Positions 1-5,204 of a DNA stretch of 5,381 nt are shown here, piece after piece. The notes beneath the pieces were generated by a model that was not told where the DNA came from, did not search any database, and saw only the letters and a program-made list of their open reading frames with translations. The stretch lies in assembly GCA_011042595.1 (NCBI GenBank), contig DQWO01000137.1, positions 1 to 5,381 of the forward strand, in the 5' to 3' direction. The DNA comes from Pseudomonadota bacterium. Lineage in GTDB: Bacteria > Desulfobacterota > Anaeroferrophillalia > Anaeroferrophillales > Anaeroferrophillaceae. Position numbers and translations under genes: made by a program. Each line of letters opens with the position of its first letter. Within the stretch, counting starts at the first letter, position 1.

Positions 1-1374
1 GATGAAGGCTACCGCAAACAGCGGTTCAACCCCACTGGAGCAGCCGGCAATAATGCTGATGGTGCCGGTGGGGGCAATGGTGGTCCTGGTGGCATTGCGA
101 ACCGGGGTGTTCGGATCCTGCTGGCCGTAAATACTTTCCGGAAAGTTTGGGAAAGCGCCACGTTTCTCTCCCAGGCGGATGGATGCTTCCATGGCTCGTT
201 GATCAATGAACCCCATAACCTGCTCGGCAATCTCTCTGGATTCGGTAGAAGAGTAGGGGATTTCCAGTTGCAGCAGCATGTCGGCAAAACCCATAACTCC
301 CAAACCAATTTTCCGATTGTCTTTGGTGTTTTTTTCAATCTCCGGCAGAGGGTAGTGGTTGATGTCAACCACATTGTCAAGGAAATGGACCGCCATCTCT
401 ACGGTTTTACCCAGTTTATCATAGTCGATTTTGCCATCGGCCATCATGTGTGAAAGGTTAATAGAGCCCAAGTTGCAGGATTCGTAAGGCAGCAGTGGCT
501 GTTCGCCGCAGGGATTGGTGCTTTCGATTTTGCCGACCTTCGGGGTGGGGTTGTCAGCATTCATGCGGTCCAGGAAAACAATCCCTGGTTCACCGGAAAG
601 CCAGGCCTGTTTGACCAGTTGACGGAAAATCTTCAGGGCATTTTGTTTTTTTACCACCTCACCGTTGCGCGGATTGATCAGGCCATAATCGCTGTCTGTT
701 TCTACGGCCTTCATGAAATCTTCGGTGATTCCGACCGAGAGGTTGAAATTATGCAGCAGAGAGAGGTCGCCTTTGACCTTGATGAAATCCATAATGTCCG
801 GGTGGTCCACCCGGAGAATTGCCATGTTCGCACCTCGGCGGGTACCGCCCTGTTTGATGGTTTCGGTAGCGCTGTCAAAAACCGTCATGAAAGAAATAGG
901 ACCACTGGAAATGCCACTGGTTGAATGGACGGCATCGTTGCGTGGCCGGATTTGGGAAAAAGAAAATCCGGTGCCGCCACCGCTTTTATGAATAAGGGCG
1001 GTATTTTTAACCGCTTCAAAAATACTTTCCATGGAATCACCCACCGGCAGGACAAAACAGGCGGAGAGCTGTCCCAGTTCACGGCCGGCATTCATCAGGG
1101 TCGGGGAGTTGGGGAGAAAATCCAGCTTAGCCATCAGCTGATAAAAATCAAAGGCCAAGGTTTCAACGTCTGCTGTTTTATCAAAATTCAGTTCACCGTC
1201 AGCGATGGTCCTGGCTACCCGCCAGAACATATCTTCAGGTTTTTCCAGAACTTTTCCCTTATCATCTTTCTTCAGATAACGCCTTTCAAGTACGGTTTCT
1301 GCATTCTCGGCAAATTTTGGAATGATTGCACCGGCAGGCAGCTTTACCTTAGCCGGAAGTTTCTTTTTGGCCAT
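1..1374 (-). CDS. nrdJ: Vitamin B12-dependent (class II) ribonucleotide reductase, N-terminal part, cut by window edge
   Basis: Reduces ribonucleotides to deoxyribonucleotides using an adenosylcobalamin-generated thiyl radical, in the cytoplasm and without oxygen. The open frame runs from ATG at 1374 to base 1 with no stop (458 codons), so the C-terminus lies outside the window. Seen: NSPTLMNAG at residues 89-97, then Cys106 (first redox cysteine) in LSACFVLP; a GGGTGFSFS loop at 132-140; GGTRRGANM at 176-184; the catalytic NPCGE at 287-291 with radical Cys289, Asn287 and Glu291; second redox Cys300, eleven residues on as in class II enzymes; and the phosphate-binding APTGTIS at 434-440. There is no N-terminal ATP-cone, so overall activity is probably not switched by ATP/dATP through that domain. 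The start is supported by AGGAGG at 1380-1385, five bases upstream. Class II rather than class I is judged from the motif spacing and from the lack of an ATP-cone or nrdB neighbour. Expression is probably NrdR-controlled (see boxes at 1424 and 1456). Confidence 0.95.
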   Translation of the reverse strand, partial: MAKKKLPAKVKLPAGAIIPKFAENAETVLERRYLKKDDKGKVLEKPEDMFWRVARTIADGELNFDKTADVETLAFDFYQLMAKLDFLPNSPTLMNAGRELGQLSACFVLPVGDSMESIFEAVKNTALIHKSGGGTGFSFSQIRPRNDAVHSTSGISSGPISFMTVFDSATETIKQGGTRRGANMAILRVDHPDIMDFIKVKGDLSLLHNFNLSVGITEDFMKAVETDSDYGLINPRNGEVVKKQNALKIFRQLVKQAWLSGEPGIVFLDRMNADNPTPKVGKIESTNPCGEQPLLPYESCNLGSINLSHMMADGKIDYDKLGKTVEMAVHFLDNVVDINHYPLPEIEKNTKDNRKIGLGVMGFADMLLQLEIPYSSTESREIAEQVMGFIDQRAMEASIRLGEKRGAFPNFPESIYGQQDPNTPVRNATRTTIAPTGTISIIAGCSSGVEPLFAVAFI

Positions 1375-1423
1375 TTTTTCCTCCTGATTTACATAAATCC
1401 TTGTAATCATTAAAAGTTGTAAT

Positions 1424-1439
1424 ATACAATATGTAGTGC
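1424..1439 (-). promoter_or_regulatory. NrdR box, promoter-distal (downstream) copy
   Basis: A 16-bp imperfect palindrome reading GCACTACATATTGTAT on the minus strand agrees with the known NrdR consensus (acaCwAtATaTwGtgt) at about 13 of 16 positions, including the invariant core C, A, AT, T and G. It lies 50 bases upstream of the nrdJ start, around or just after the expected transcription start. It is separated by 16 bp from the second box, giving a 32-bp centre-to-centre distance (three helical turns), the usual arrangement for cooperative NrdR binding. Confidence 0.85.
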
Positions 1440-1449
1440 ATGGGAAAGC

Positions 1450-1478
1450 ATAAAGACACAATATATTGTGTATGTCAA
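1450..1478 (-). promoter_or_regulatory. Probable sigma-70 promoter of nrdJ
   Basis: On the minus strand there is a consensus TTGACA (-35, bases 1473-1478). Seventeen bases further on is CTTTAT (-10, bases 1450-1455), which keeps only three of six consensus bases. A TATGCT at 1447-1452 fits the -10 consensus better but would need a 20-bp spacer. Transcription would begin near 1443, giving a leader of about 70 nt. A poor -10 behind a perfect -35 with an operator in between is consistent with a repressible promoter. The -35 is firm; the exact -10 is uncertain. Confidence 0.65.
1456..1471 (-). promoter_or_regulatory. NrdR box, perfect palindrome within the nrdJ promoter
   Basis: ACACAATATATTGTGT is a perfect 16-bp palindrome and a full match to the NrdR consensus. 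It occupies all but one base of the 17-bp spacer between the TTGACA -35 and the presumed -10, so bound NrdR would directly exclude RNA polymerase. NrdR is the zinc-finger/ATP-cone repressor of ribonucleotide reductase genes in most bacteria; its gene is not in this window. Confidence 0.92.
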
Positions 1479-1637
1479 GGGAAAATTGGAAAAAATGTGA
1501 AATTATCTGAAGAAACTTTCAAGGGTGGATAAACGACCAATTAAAACGGTAGTAATTGCGGCTTGTTATGAAAAAAAGGTTTAGTACTTTACTCCTGAAA
1601 GGCTGTTATAAAAAACAAGAAATTGTCGGGAACACAT
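1479..1637. other. AT-rich intergenic stretch with no recognised feature
   Basis: Lies between the nrdJ promoter and the hairpin cluster. No ORF with a credible ribosome binding site, no tRNA, and no convincing hairpin with a T-run is visible on either strand. Several short A-runs occur (for example near 1571-1577 and 1611-1616). It may contribute upstream curvature to the nrdJ promoter, but nothing specific can be assigned. Confidence 0.5.
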
Positions 1638-1772
1638 TCAGGATGTTCGGGCTTGGCTCATAGCGGCATTGGGTGCCGAACGAATCACCACGACGGTGAT
1701 TCGCGGTACACACCTCGGAGCGGCACACGATGTGCCGCGAGAATGAGCGAGAGCCATGCCGGAACATCCTGA
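1638..1772. repeat. Multi-hairpin palindromic intergenic element (long outer arms enclosing three stem-loops)
   Basis: The outer arms at 1639-1659 and 1751-1771 are inverted repeats of 21 nt with 19 matches (mismatches at 1649 and 1653); one extra pair, 1638/1772, extends them. Inside are three independent stem-loops: CGGCA/TGCCG at 1664-1678 (5 bp, 5-nt loop); CGAATCACC/GGTGATTCG at 1681-1703 (9 bp, 5-nt loop); and GCGGCACA/TGTGCCGC at 1720-1738 (8 bp, 3-nt loop). The right side also contains ATGAGC at 1743-1748, able to pair with GCTCAT at 1656-1661 as an alternative closing stem. The element is visibly more GC-rich than its flanks. It could act as a dispersed repeat of REP/MITE type, as a structured RNA in the glcF 3' region, or as a transcription stop. 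It has no coding capacity that I can see. Confidence 0.75.
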
Positions 1773-1788
1773 TACCTTAATTTGAGTT

Positions 1789-1828
1789 GCGGGCGTTAAG
1801 CCCGCGTTAGCTCATCGATCGGAGCTAA
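1789..1828. other. Two adjacent stem-loops downstream of glcF
   Basis: GCGGGC/GCCCGC at 1789-1805 forms a 6-bp all-GC stem with a 5-nt loop. Directly beside it TTAGCTC/GAGCTAA at 1807-1828 forms a 7-bp stem with an 8-nt loop that itself holds the palindrome CGATCG. They lie in the 3' untranslated region of glcF (minus strand), 85-124 bases after its stop. Neither is followed by a proper T-run on the minus strand, so they are not classic intrinsic terminators, though they may stop or stabilise the glcDF message together with the element at 1638-1772. Confidence 0.55.
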
Positions 1829-1907
1829 ACCTTCTCAGCAATATTATCATGGATTTTTTGAAGAATTTTCACTTTTCAAGCTATCTCAACGGCAGTCATG
1901 TGGTATG

Positions 1908-1939
1908 CAACTTCATCCCTCTCTCGAAGAGAGAAGTTG
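1908..1939. other. Stem-loop straddling the glcF stop codon
   Basis: CAACTTC at 1908-1914 pairs with GAAGTTG at 1933-1939, and TCTCT at 1920-1924 pairs with AGAGA at 1928-1932 around a CGA loop. This gives a 12-bp stem with one 5-nt bulge, enclosing the last codons and stop of glcF. There is no T-run after it on the minus strand, so it is more likely an mRNA 3'-end structure, or chance, than a terminator. Confidence 0.4.
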
Positions 1940-3205
1940 GGCCAACAGAGTGATGGGGTGATCTGTAGTTACATTCAAATCAGCATTTTGGATGCCTTCG
2001 TTAATCTGGATCAGACAGCCCGGACAGCCGCTGGCAATTATCTGGGCTTTAGAATCTTTAAGGTCAGCGATTTTTTCGGCTAAAATTTGCCGGGAAAGGG
2101 ATTTATGGGTAACGCCGAAGGAACCGCCTGAACCGCAGCAGCGTTCCGGATGACGGAGTTCGACAAAATTATCCCCGGCAATGAGGCGCAGCAGCCAACG
2201 CGGTTGCGCGGTAATCCCCTGGCCTTTGCGCAGGTGGCAGGGGTCGTGGTAGGTTATTTTTTTCTTGATGGTTTTGCCTTGTAGCAGTTTGCTGAGCTTT
2301 TCCCGCTGTTCATAGAGAAACTCACTGATATCCATGACCTTTATGCCTTCAGGCAGGGGATAGCTTTTCAGCGTGTGGCCGCAGGTGGCGCAGCCGGTTA
2401 CTACCAGAGTGAGATCGTCGTCGGCTGCCGCCATAACTCGAAGATTTTTTTCTTGTAGCTGATCTGCCGATTTTTGATCACCGGCGGCTTCGGTGACTGC
2501 TCCGCAGCAGGCCCAGGATTCCGGCACTACCGTTTCAAAACCAAGTTTTTCCAAGACCATAATGGTTTGCATTCCCACTTCCGGGGTTAGGTAACGGGTG
2601 GCGCAACCGGGAAAATAGAGCAGTCGGGGCCGCTTCCCCGGTGCCGGCCGCCGTGTTTGCCGACAGACAGGTCGTTTCCTGAGCTGATCATCAAGATTTT
2701 TTTTCGGCAGATTTGGAATGACCGTTTGATCATCAATAAGCGGCATGGGTAACCGTCGTCGCAGGCCGCTGCCGGCCGGCAGGCTTCGCCAGGCTAGCAG
2801 CCGCAGCCAGGAGCCGACTTTAACCAGGGTCTTGAGTCGACCGCTTTTGCCGGGGAGGATGGCAAAGAGAAACTTTTTAACCGGGTGCAGGCCGGTTTCC
2901 GCGATGATTTCCCGGCGGGCCGCCTTAATGATTTCGGTAATCTTGACATTCTTTGAGCAGTTTTCTTCACAGGAGTGACAGAGCAGGCAGTAATCAACCG
3001 CCTGGCGATAAAAGTCAGATAATTTTTCCTGCTCACTGCCGTCTTTCTCCAACAGGTGTTTGATGAGGACCAGTTTGCCCCGGGCGACCATTTCTTCGCG
3101 GCCGGTTTGTCGATAAATGGGGCATACCGACATGCAGGAGCCGCACTTGACGCATTTGCTTAGTTCTTGTTGTATTATAGTTTCAGTCATGGACGTATTT
3201 TTCAT
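1913..3205 (-). CDS. glcF: Glycolate oxidase / D-lactate dehydrogenase iron-sulfur subunit, GlcF-like
   Basis: Electron-transfer subunit that takes electrons from the FAD of GlcD to the respiratory chain, at the cytoplasmic face of the membrane. With ATG at 3205 it has 430 residues, close to the roughly 400 usual for GlcF. Seen: a first 4Fe-4S motif, C18-x2-C21-x2-C24-x3-C28-P; a second, C73-x2-C76-x2-C79-x3-C83, with Ser instead of the common Pro after it; a basic variable linker at about 110-195; a first CCG domain (FPGC at 198-201, CCG at 233-235, GCATC at 271-275); and a second (DPCHL at 321-325, CCG at 357-359, GCPGC at 393-397). No transmembrane helix is evident. The start shares one base with the glcD stop (TGATG), pointing to translational coupling; no good Shine-Dalgarno precedes it. 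A TTG at 3208 or the ATG at 3190 are alternative starts. All cluster cysteines are present, so it looks functional. Substrate identity comes from the partner and is uncertain. Confidence 0.9.
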   Translation of the reverse strand: MKNTSMTETIIQQELSKCVKCGSCMSVCPIYRQTGREEMVARGKLVLIKHLLEKDGSEQEKLSDFYRQAVDYCLLCHSCEENCSKNVKITEIIKAARREIIAETGLHPVKKFLFAILPGKSGRLKTLVKVGSWLRLLAWRSLPAGSGLRRRLPMPLIDDQTVIPNLPKKNLDDQLRKRPVCRQTRRPAPGKRPRLLYFPGCATRYLTPEVGMQTIMVLEKLGFETVVPESWACCGAVTEAAGDQKSADQLQEKNLRVMAAADDDLTLVVTGCATCGHTLKSYPLPEGIKVMDISEFLYEQREKLSKLLQGKTIKKKITYHDPCHLRKGQGITAQPRWLLRLIAGDNFVELRHPERCCGSGGSFGVTHKSLSRQILAEKIADLKDSKAQIIASGCPGCLIQINEGIQNADLNVTTDHPITLLAQLLSSREG

Positions 3206-4575
3206 CAAGTGGGGAAAATTTTCCCGGGATTAAGGATGTTCTGGGGATCAAAAGCTCGTTTTACCGCCTGCATGGCGGCGATGGTTGCCGGGCTCCATTC
3301 CAGGGGGAAAAATTCTGCCTTGGTATTGCCGATTCCGTGCTCACCCGAGAGGGTCCCACCCAATTCAATTGTGGCGGCAAAAATTTCTTTTACTGCCCTT
3401 TCACCCATCCGGGCCTGTAGGGGATCACTTTTATCCAACATGACATTTACATGAATATTGCCATCGCCGGCATGGCCGAAACAGACGATGGGCAAATCGA
3501 CCTTACTGGCTATGGCTTCAATCTGGTTGAGAATTGCCGGGATTGCTGTTCGGGGCACGGCGATATCCTCATTAATCTTGTCCGGGGCAATTTTGGCGAT
3601 GGCCGGTGACAGAGAGCGGCGGGCTTGCCAGAGAGTATCTCTTTCTTGTTGATCGCTGGCGGTGAGAATTATCACCGTACTGGGTTCAACCAGTTTTTGA
3701 ATCGCGGTTGATTCACGTTTGACGCTTTCAGTATCGCCATCCACTTCCACCAGCAGTAAAGTTCTGGCCTCTTCAGGCAGGATGAAGGGCAGGGAATCAC
3801 GGATGGCGTTAATAGAATGGTAATCAAGAAATTCGGTGGTTGAAGGAATAATACGTTGGCGGACCATATTGGTAATCGCCAGAGCGGCTTTTTCCATATC
3901 GGCAAAACCGAGTAATAGTGTGCTGGTAACCGCTGGTGCCGGAACCAGTCGCAGGAGGATCTTGGTGATAATTCCCAGGGTGCCCTCCGAACCCACAAAG
4001 AGATGGGTGAGATCATATCCGGATACGGATTTAACACATTTATTGCCGGTGTTGATAATGGAGCCGTCAGGCAATACCACTTCGAGGCCACTGACATAAT
4101 TCTCGGTTACCCCATATTTCACCGCCCGGGGCCCACCGGCATTTTCTGCCACATTGCCGCCAATGGTGGAAAATGCCAGACTGGCCGGATCCGGCGGATA
4201 TAACAGGCCATGTTTCGATACCTCTTCCTGCAGTTCACCGGTAATAACACCCGGCTCCACGACTGCCATCAGGTTTCCAAGATCAATTTCCAGGATCTTT
4301 TTCATTCGAGTCAGGGAAATAACAATACCGTTGCTAACCGGTACCGAGCCGCCGGACATACCGCTGCCGGCTCCCCGGGGGAAAACGGGAATCTGTAATT
4401 TTTGGGCGATGGACATCACCGCAGCCACCTGAGCAGTGTCTTCAGGCAAAACCACCAACTGCGGTTGGGACATCTGTCGGGTGGCATCATAGCCGTAGCA
4501 AAGCAGGGCTTCGGGGGTATCCAGCACTTGTTCCTCACGGATGCCGGCTTGAAGTATTTTTTCTTTCAGGTGCAT
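3205..4575 (-). CDS. glcD: FAD-linked 2-hydroxyacid dehydrogenase (glycolate oxidase GlcD / D-lactate dehydrogenase type)
   Basis: Oxidises a 2-hydroxyacid, glycolate to glyoxylate or D-lactate to pyruvate, with FAD, and hands electrons to GlcF. The 456 residues match the usual GlcD length. Seen: a PCMH-type FAD-binding domain at about 35-215, with PRGAGSGMSGG at 66-76, the STIGGNVAENAGG stretch at 136-148 and GSEGTLGIIT at 195-204; then the FAD-oxidase C-terminal domain with FGHAGDGNIHVN at 367-378 (His368, Asp371, Asn373, His375), SGEHGIGNTK at 410-419 and NILNPGKIF at 446-454. All are hallmarks of the GlcD/Dld family. ATG at 4575 has an AAAGGA ribosome site at 4584-4589, eight bases upstream. 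glcF follows with a one-base overlap; there is no glcE (FAD-binding subunit), as in the two-gene arrangement of many anaerobes and Gram-positives. Family is certain; glycolate versus D-lactate cannot be decided from sequence alone. Confidence 0.92.
   Translation of the reverse strand: MHLKEKILQAGIREEQVLDTPEALLCYGYDATRQMSQPQLVVLPEDTAQVAAVMSIAQKLQIPVFPRGAGSGMSGGSVPVSNGIVISLTRMKKILEIDLGNLMAVVEPGVITGELQEEVSKHGLLYPPDPASLAFSTIGGNVAENAGGPRAVKYGVTENYVSGLEVVLPDGSIINTGNKCVKSVSGYDLTHLFVGSEGTLGIITKILLRLVPAPAVTSTLLLGFADMEKAALAITNMVRQRIIPSTTEFLDYHSINAIRDSLPFILPEEARTLLLVEVDGDTESVKRESTAIQKLVEPSTVIILTASDQQERDTLWQARRSLSPAIAKIAPDKINEDIAVPRTAIPAILNQIEAIASKVDLPIVCFGHAGDGNIHVNVMLDKSDPLQARMGERAVKEIFAATIELGGTLSGEHGIGNTKAEFFPLEWSPATIAAMQAVKRAFDPQNILNPGKIFPT
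3212..3225. repeat. Perfect 14-bp palindrome just before the glcF start
   Basis: GGGAAAATTTTCCC is fully self-complementary and lies inside the last codons of glcD (encoding the conserved GKIFP tail), seven bases before the glcF ATG on the minus strand. It sits where a ribosome binding site would be expected and could form a small mRNA hairpin there. It may simply follow from the conserved protein end. Confidence 0.3.
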
Positions 4576-4593
4576 AGGGTATTTCCTTTACTA

Positions 4594-4623
4594 TAAAAGC
4601 CCCTGCAACGACAGGGGCTTTTA
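4594..4623 (-). terminator. Intrinsic terminator after the usp gene
   Basis: A perfect 12-bp stem, TAAAAGCCCCTG paired with CAGGGGCTTTTA, with a 6-nt loop (4606-4611). On the minus strand the GC-rich stem ends in CTTTTATAG, a short T-run, 28 bases after the usp stop. The symmetry means it could also act on plus-strand transcripts. It ends only 18 bases before the glcD ATG, so it separates usp from glcDF or serves as a leaky attenuator or leader hairpin for glcDF. Confidence 0.85.
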
Positions 4624-4636
4624 AGCTTTTCCATCA

Positions 4637-4663
4637 ATCATATTTAATGATCAGACTTCACAA
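4637..4663 (-). promoter_or_regulatory. Weak candidate promoter for glcDF
   Basis: TATGAT at 4637-4642 matches the -10 consensus in five of six positions, and TTGTGA at 4658-4663 matches the -35 in four, but the spacer is 15 bp, shorter than ideal. It overlaps the 3' end of usp, and its transcript would carry the 4594-4623 hairpin as a 5' leader. Offered only because glcDF needs a promoter upstream of, or readthrough across, that hairpin. Confidence 0.2.
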
Positions 4664-5121
4664 CTCCCTGGTTTGCTGATTTCCCAGTCCTTTGCCGTTG
4701 GTTTAACGGTCAGGACCGGGCAGGGAGCATGGCGGACAACTTTTTCCGCTATACTGCCTAACAGAATACTGGAGATGCCACTGCGTCCATGGGTGGCCAT
4801 GACGATCAGATCCGCATCAATTTCTTCGGTATATTTGATGATTTCTTCGTATGGCAGTCCAGTTCTGACCTCGCTTTTACATTCCAGGCCTGCTGTTTCA
4901 CAGTAGCCGGAGCAATTAGCCACTTCATTTTTCAGTATATCTTCCATTCGTTCAAAAATTTCATGACTGATTTCAGCGTCAAGATAAGAAGGAACCTTAT
5001 CCATAACTGTCAGCAGGTAAAGCTCAGCGTTAAACTGGCGACATATTTCCACCGCGTAGCGCAGGGCGACCCGGCTTAATTCAGAACCATCGGTCAAGGT
5101 CAGAACTTTTTTAATCAGCAT
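4651..5121 (-). CDS. Universal stress protein, UspA family, ATP-binding type
   Basis: Small cytoplasmic alpha/beta protein of the Usp superfamily, usually a dimer, linked to survival under starvation, redox and energy stress; its precise biochemical role is not established for most members. The 156 residues are a normal single Usp domain. Seen: an N-terminal beta strand KKVLTLTDGS (4-13) with Asp11 at the nucleotide-binding position; the adenine-side strand DADLIVMATHG (102-112); and the phosphate-binding pattern ATHG-x9-GS at 109-123, in which Ala replaces the first Gly of G-x2-G-x9-G(S/T), a frequent substitution. CPVLTVKP at 134-141 is the usual last strand. Four cysteines (70, 74, 81, 134) are scattered through it, and the tail ends in one more (154). 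A strong Shine-Dalgarno GGAGGTGA lies at 5126-5133, four bases before ATG. A terminator follows at 4594-4623, so it is probably monocistronic. Confidence 0.93.
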   Translation of the reverse strand: MLIKKVLTLTDGSELSRVALRYAVEICRQFNAELYLLTVMDKVPSYLDAEISHEIFERMEDILKNEVANCSGYCETAGLECKSEVRTGLPYEEIIKYTEEIDADLIVMATHGRSGISSILLGSIAEKVVRHAPCPVLTVKPTAKDWEISKPGSCEV

Positions 5122-5125
5122 GATT

Positions 5126-5133
5126 TCACCTCC
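5126..5133 (-). promoter_or_regulatory. Strong Shine-Dalgarno of the usp gene
   Basis: GGAGGTGA is a full-length match to the anti-Shine-Dalgarno of 16S rRNA, four bases from the ATG at 5121. It fixes the start codon and suggests high translation, stronger than for glcD or glcF. Confidence 0.85.
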
Positions 5134-5164
5134 TTCACTCCAAGATTTTATCCCCCCTCTACTT

Positions 5165-5204
5165 ATTATAATTGCAGTTTAACCTATTTATCATGATTTG
5201 TAAA
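5165..5204 (-). promoter_or_regulatory. Probable usp promoter region
   Basis: Two overlapping options are visible on the minus strand. A perfect TATAAT -10 lies at 5165-5170, but the hexamer 17 bases upstream (TGATAA, 5188-5193) is a poor -35. Alternatively TTTACA at 5199-5204 (five of six matches to the -35) is 17 bases from TAAACT at 5176-5181 (four of six). In the second case the -35 overlaps the left end of the palindromic repeat that starts at 5201. The leader would be roughly 35-50 nt. Confidence 0.4.

Noticed and set aside
9..380. Minus-strand open frame of 123 codons
   Set aside because: It lies out of frame within nrdJ, and its proline- and leucine-rich translation is typical of a frame shadow.
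925..1413. 162-codon plus-strand open frame
   Set aside because: It is antisense to nrdJ, whose minus-strand frame carries clear family motifs; there is no ribosome site or recognisable product.
1375..1500. Cobalamin riboswitch upstream of the B12-dependent reductase
   Set aside because: The leader after the predicted start is only about 70 nt, and no B12-box-like conserved sequence or large fold is visible there.
1638..1772. CRISPR array or tRNA in the hairpin-rich region
   Set aside because: The repeats are inverted and each occurs once, with no regularly spaced direct repeats; no cloverleaf with T-loop consensus can be drawn.
1789..1805. Intrinsic terminator for glcF at the GC-only hairpin
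   Set aside because: The minus strand continues AACTCAAATT after the stem, with no T-run, so it does not meet the usual criterion.
1898..2083. Small plus-strand open frame over the glcF 3' end
   Set aside because: It overlaps the conserved CCG-domain coding region of glcF and has no ribosome site.
3206..3208. TTG as the glcF start codon
   Set aside because: The ATG immediately following gives the same protein minus one residue and forms the usual TGATG coupling; TTG adds nothing.
3836..4432. Several plus-strand open frames of 60-90 codons
   Set aside because: All overlap glcD on the opposite strand, with low-complexity translations and no family signature.
4789..5079. 96-codon plus-strand open frame
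   Set aside because: It is a shadow of the usp gene, which has a strong Shine-Dalgarno and full domain motifs on the other strand.
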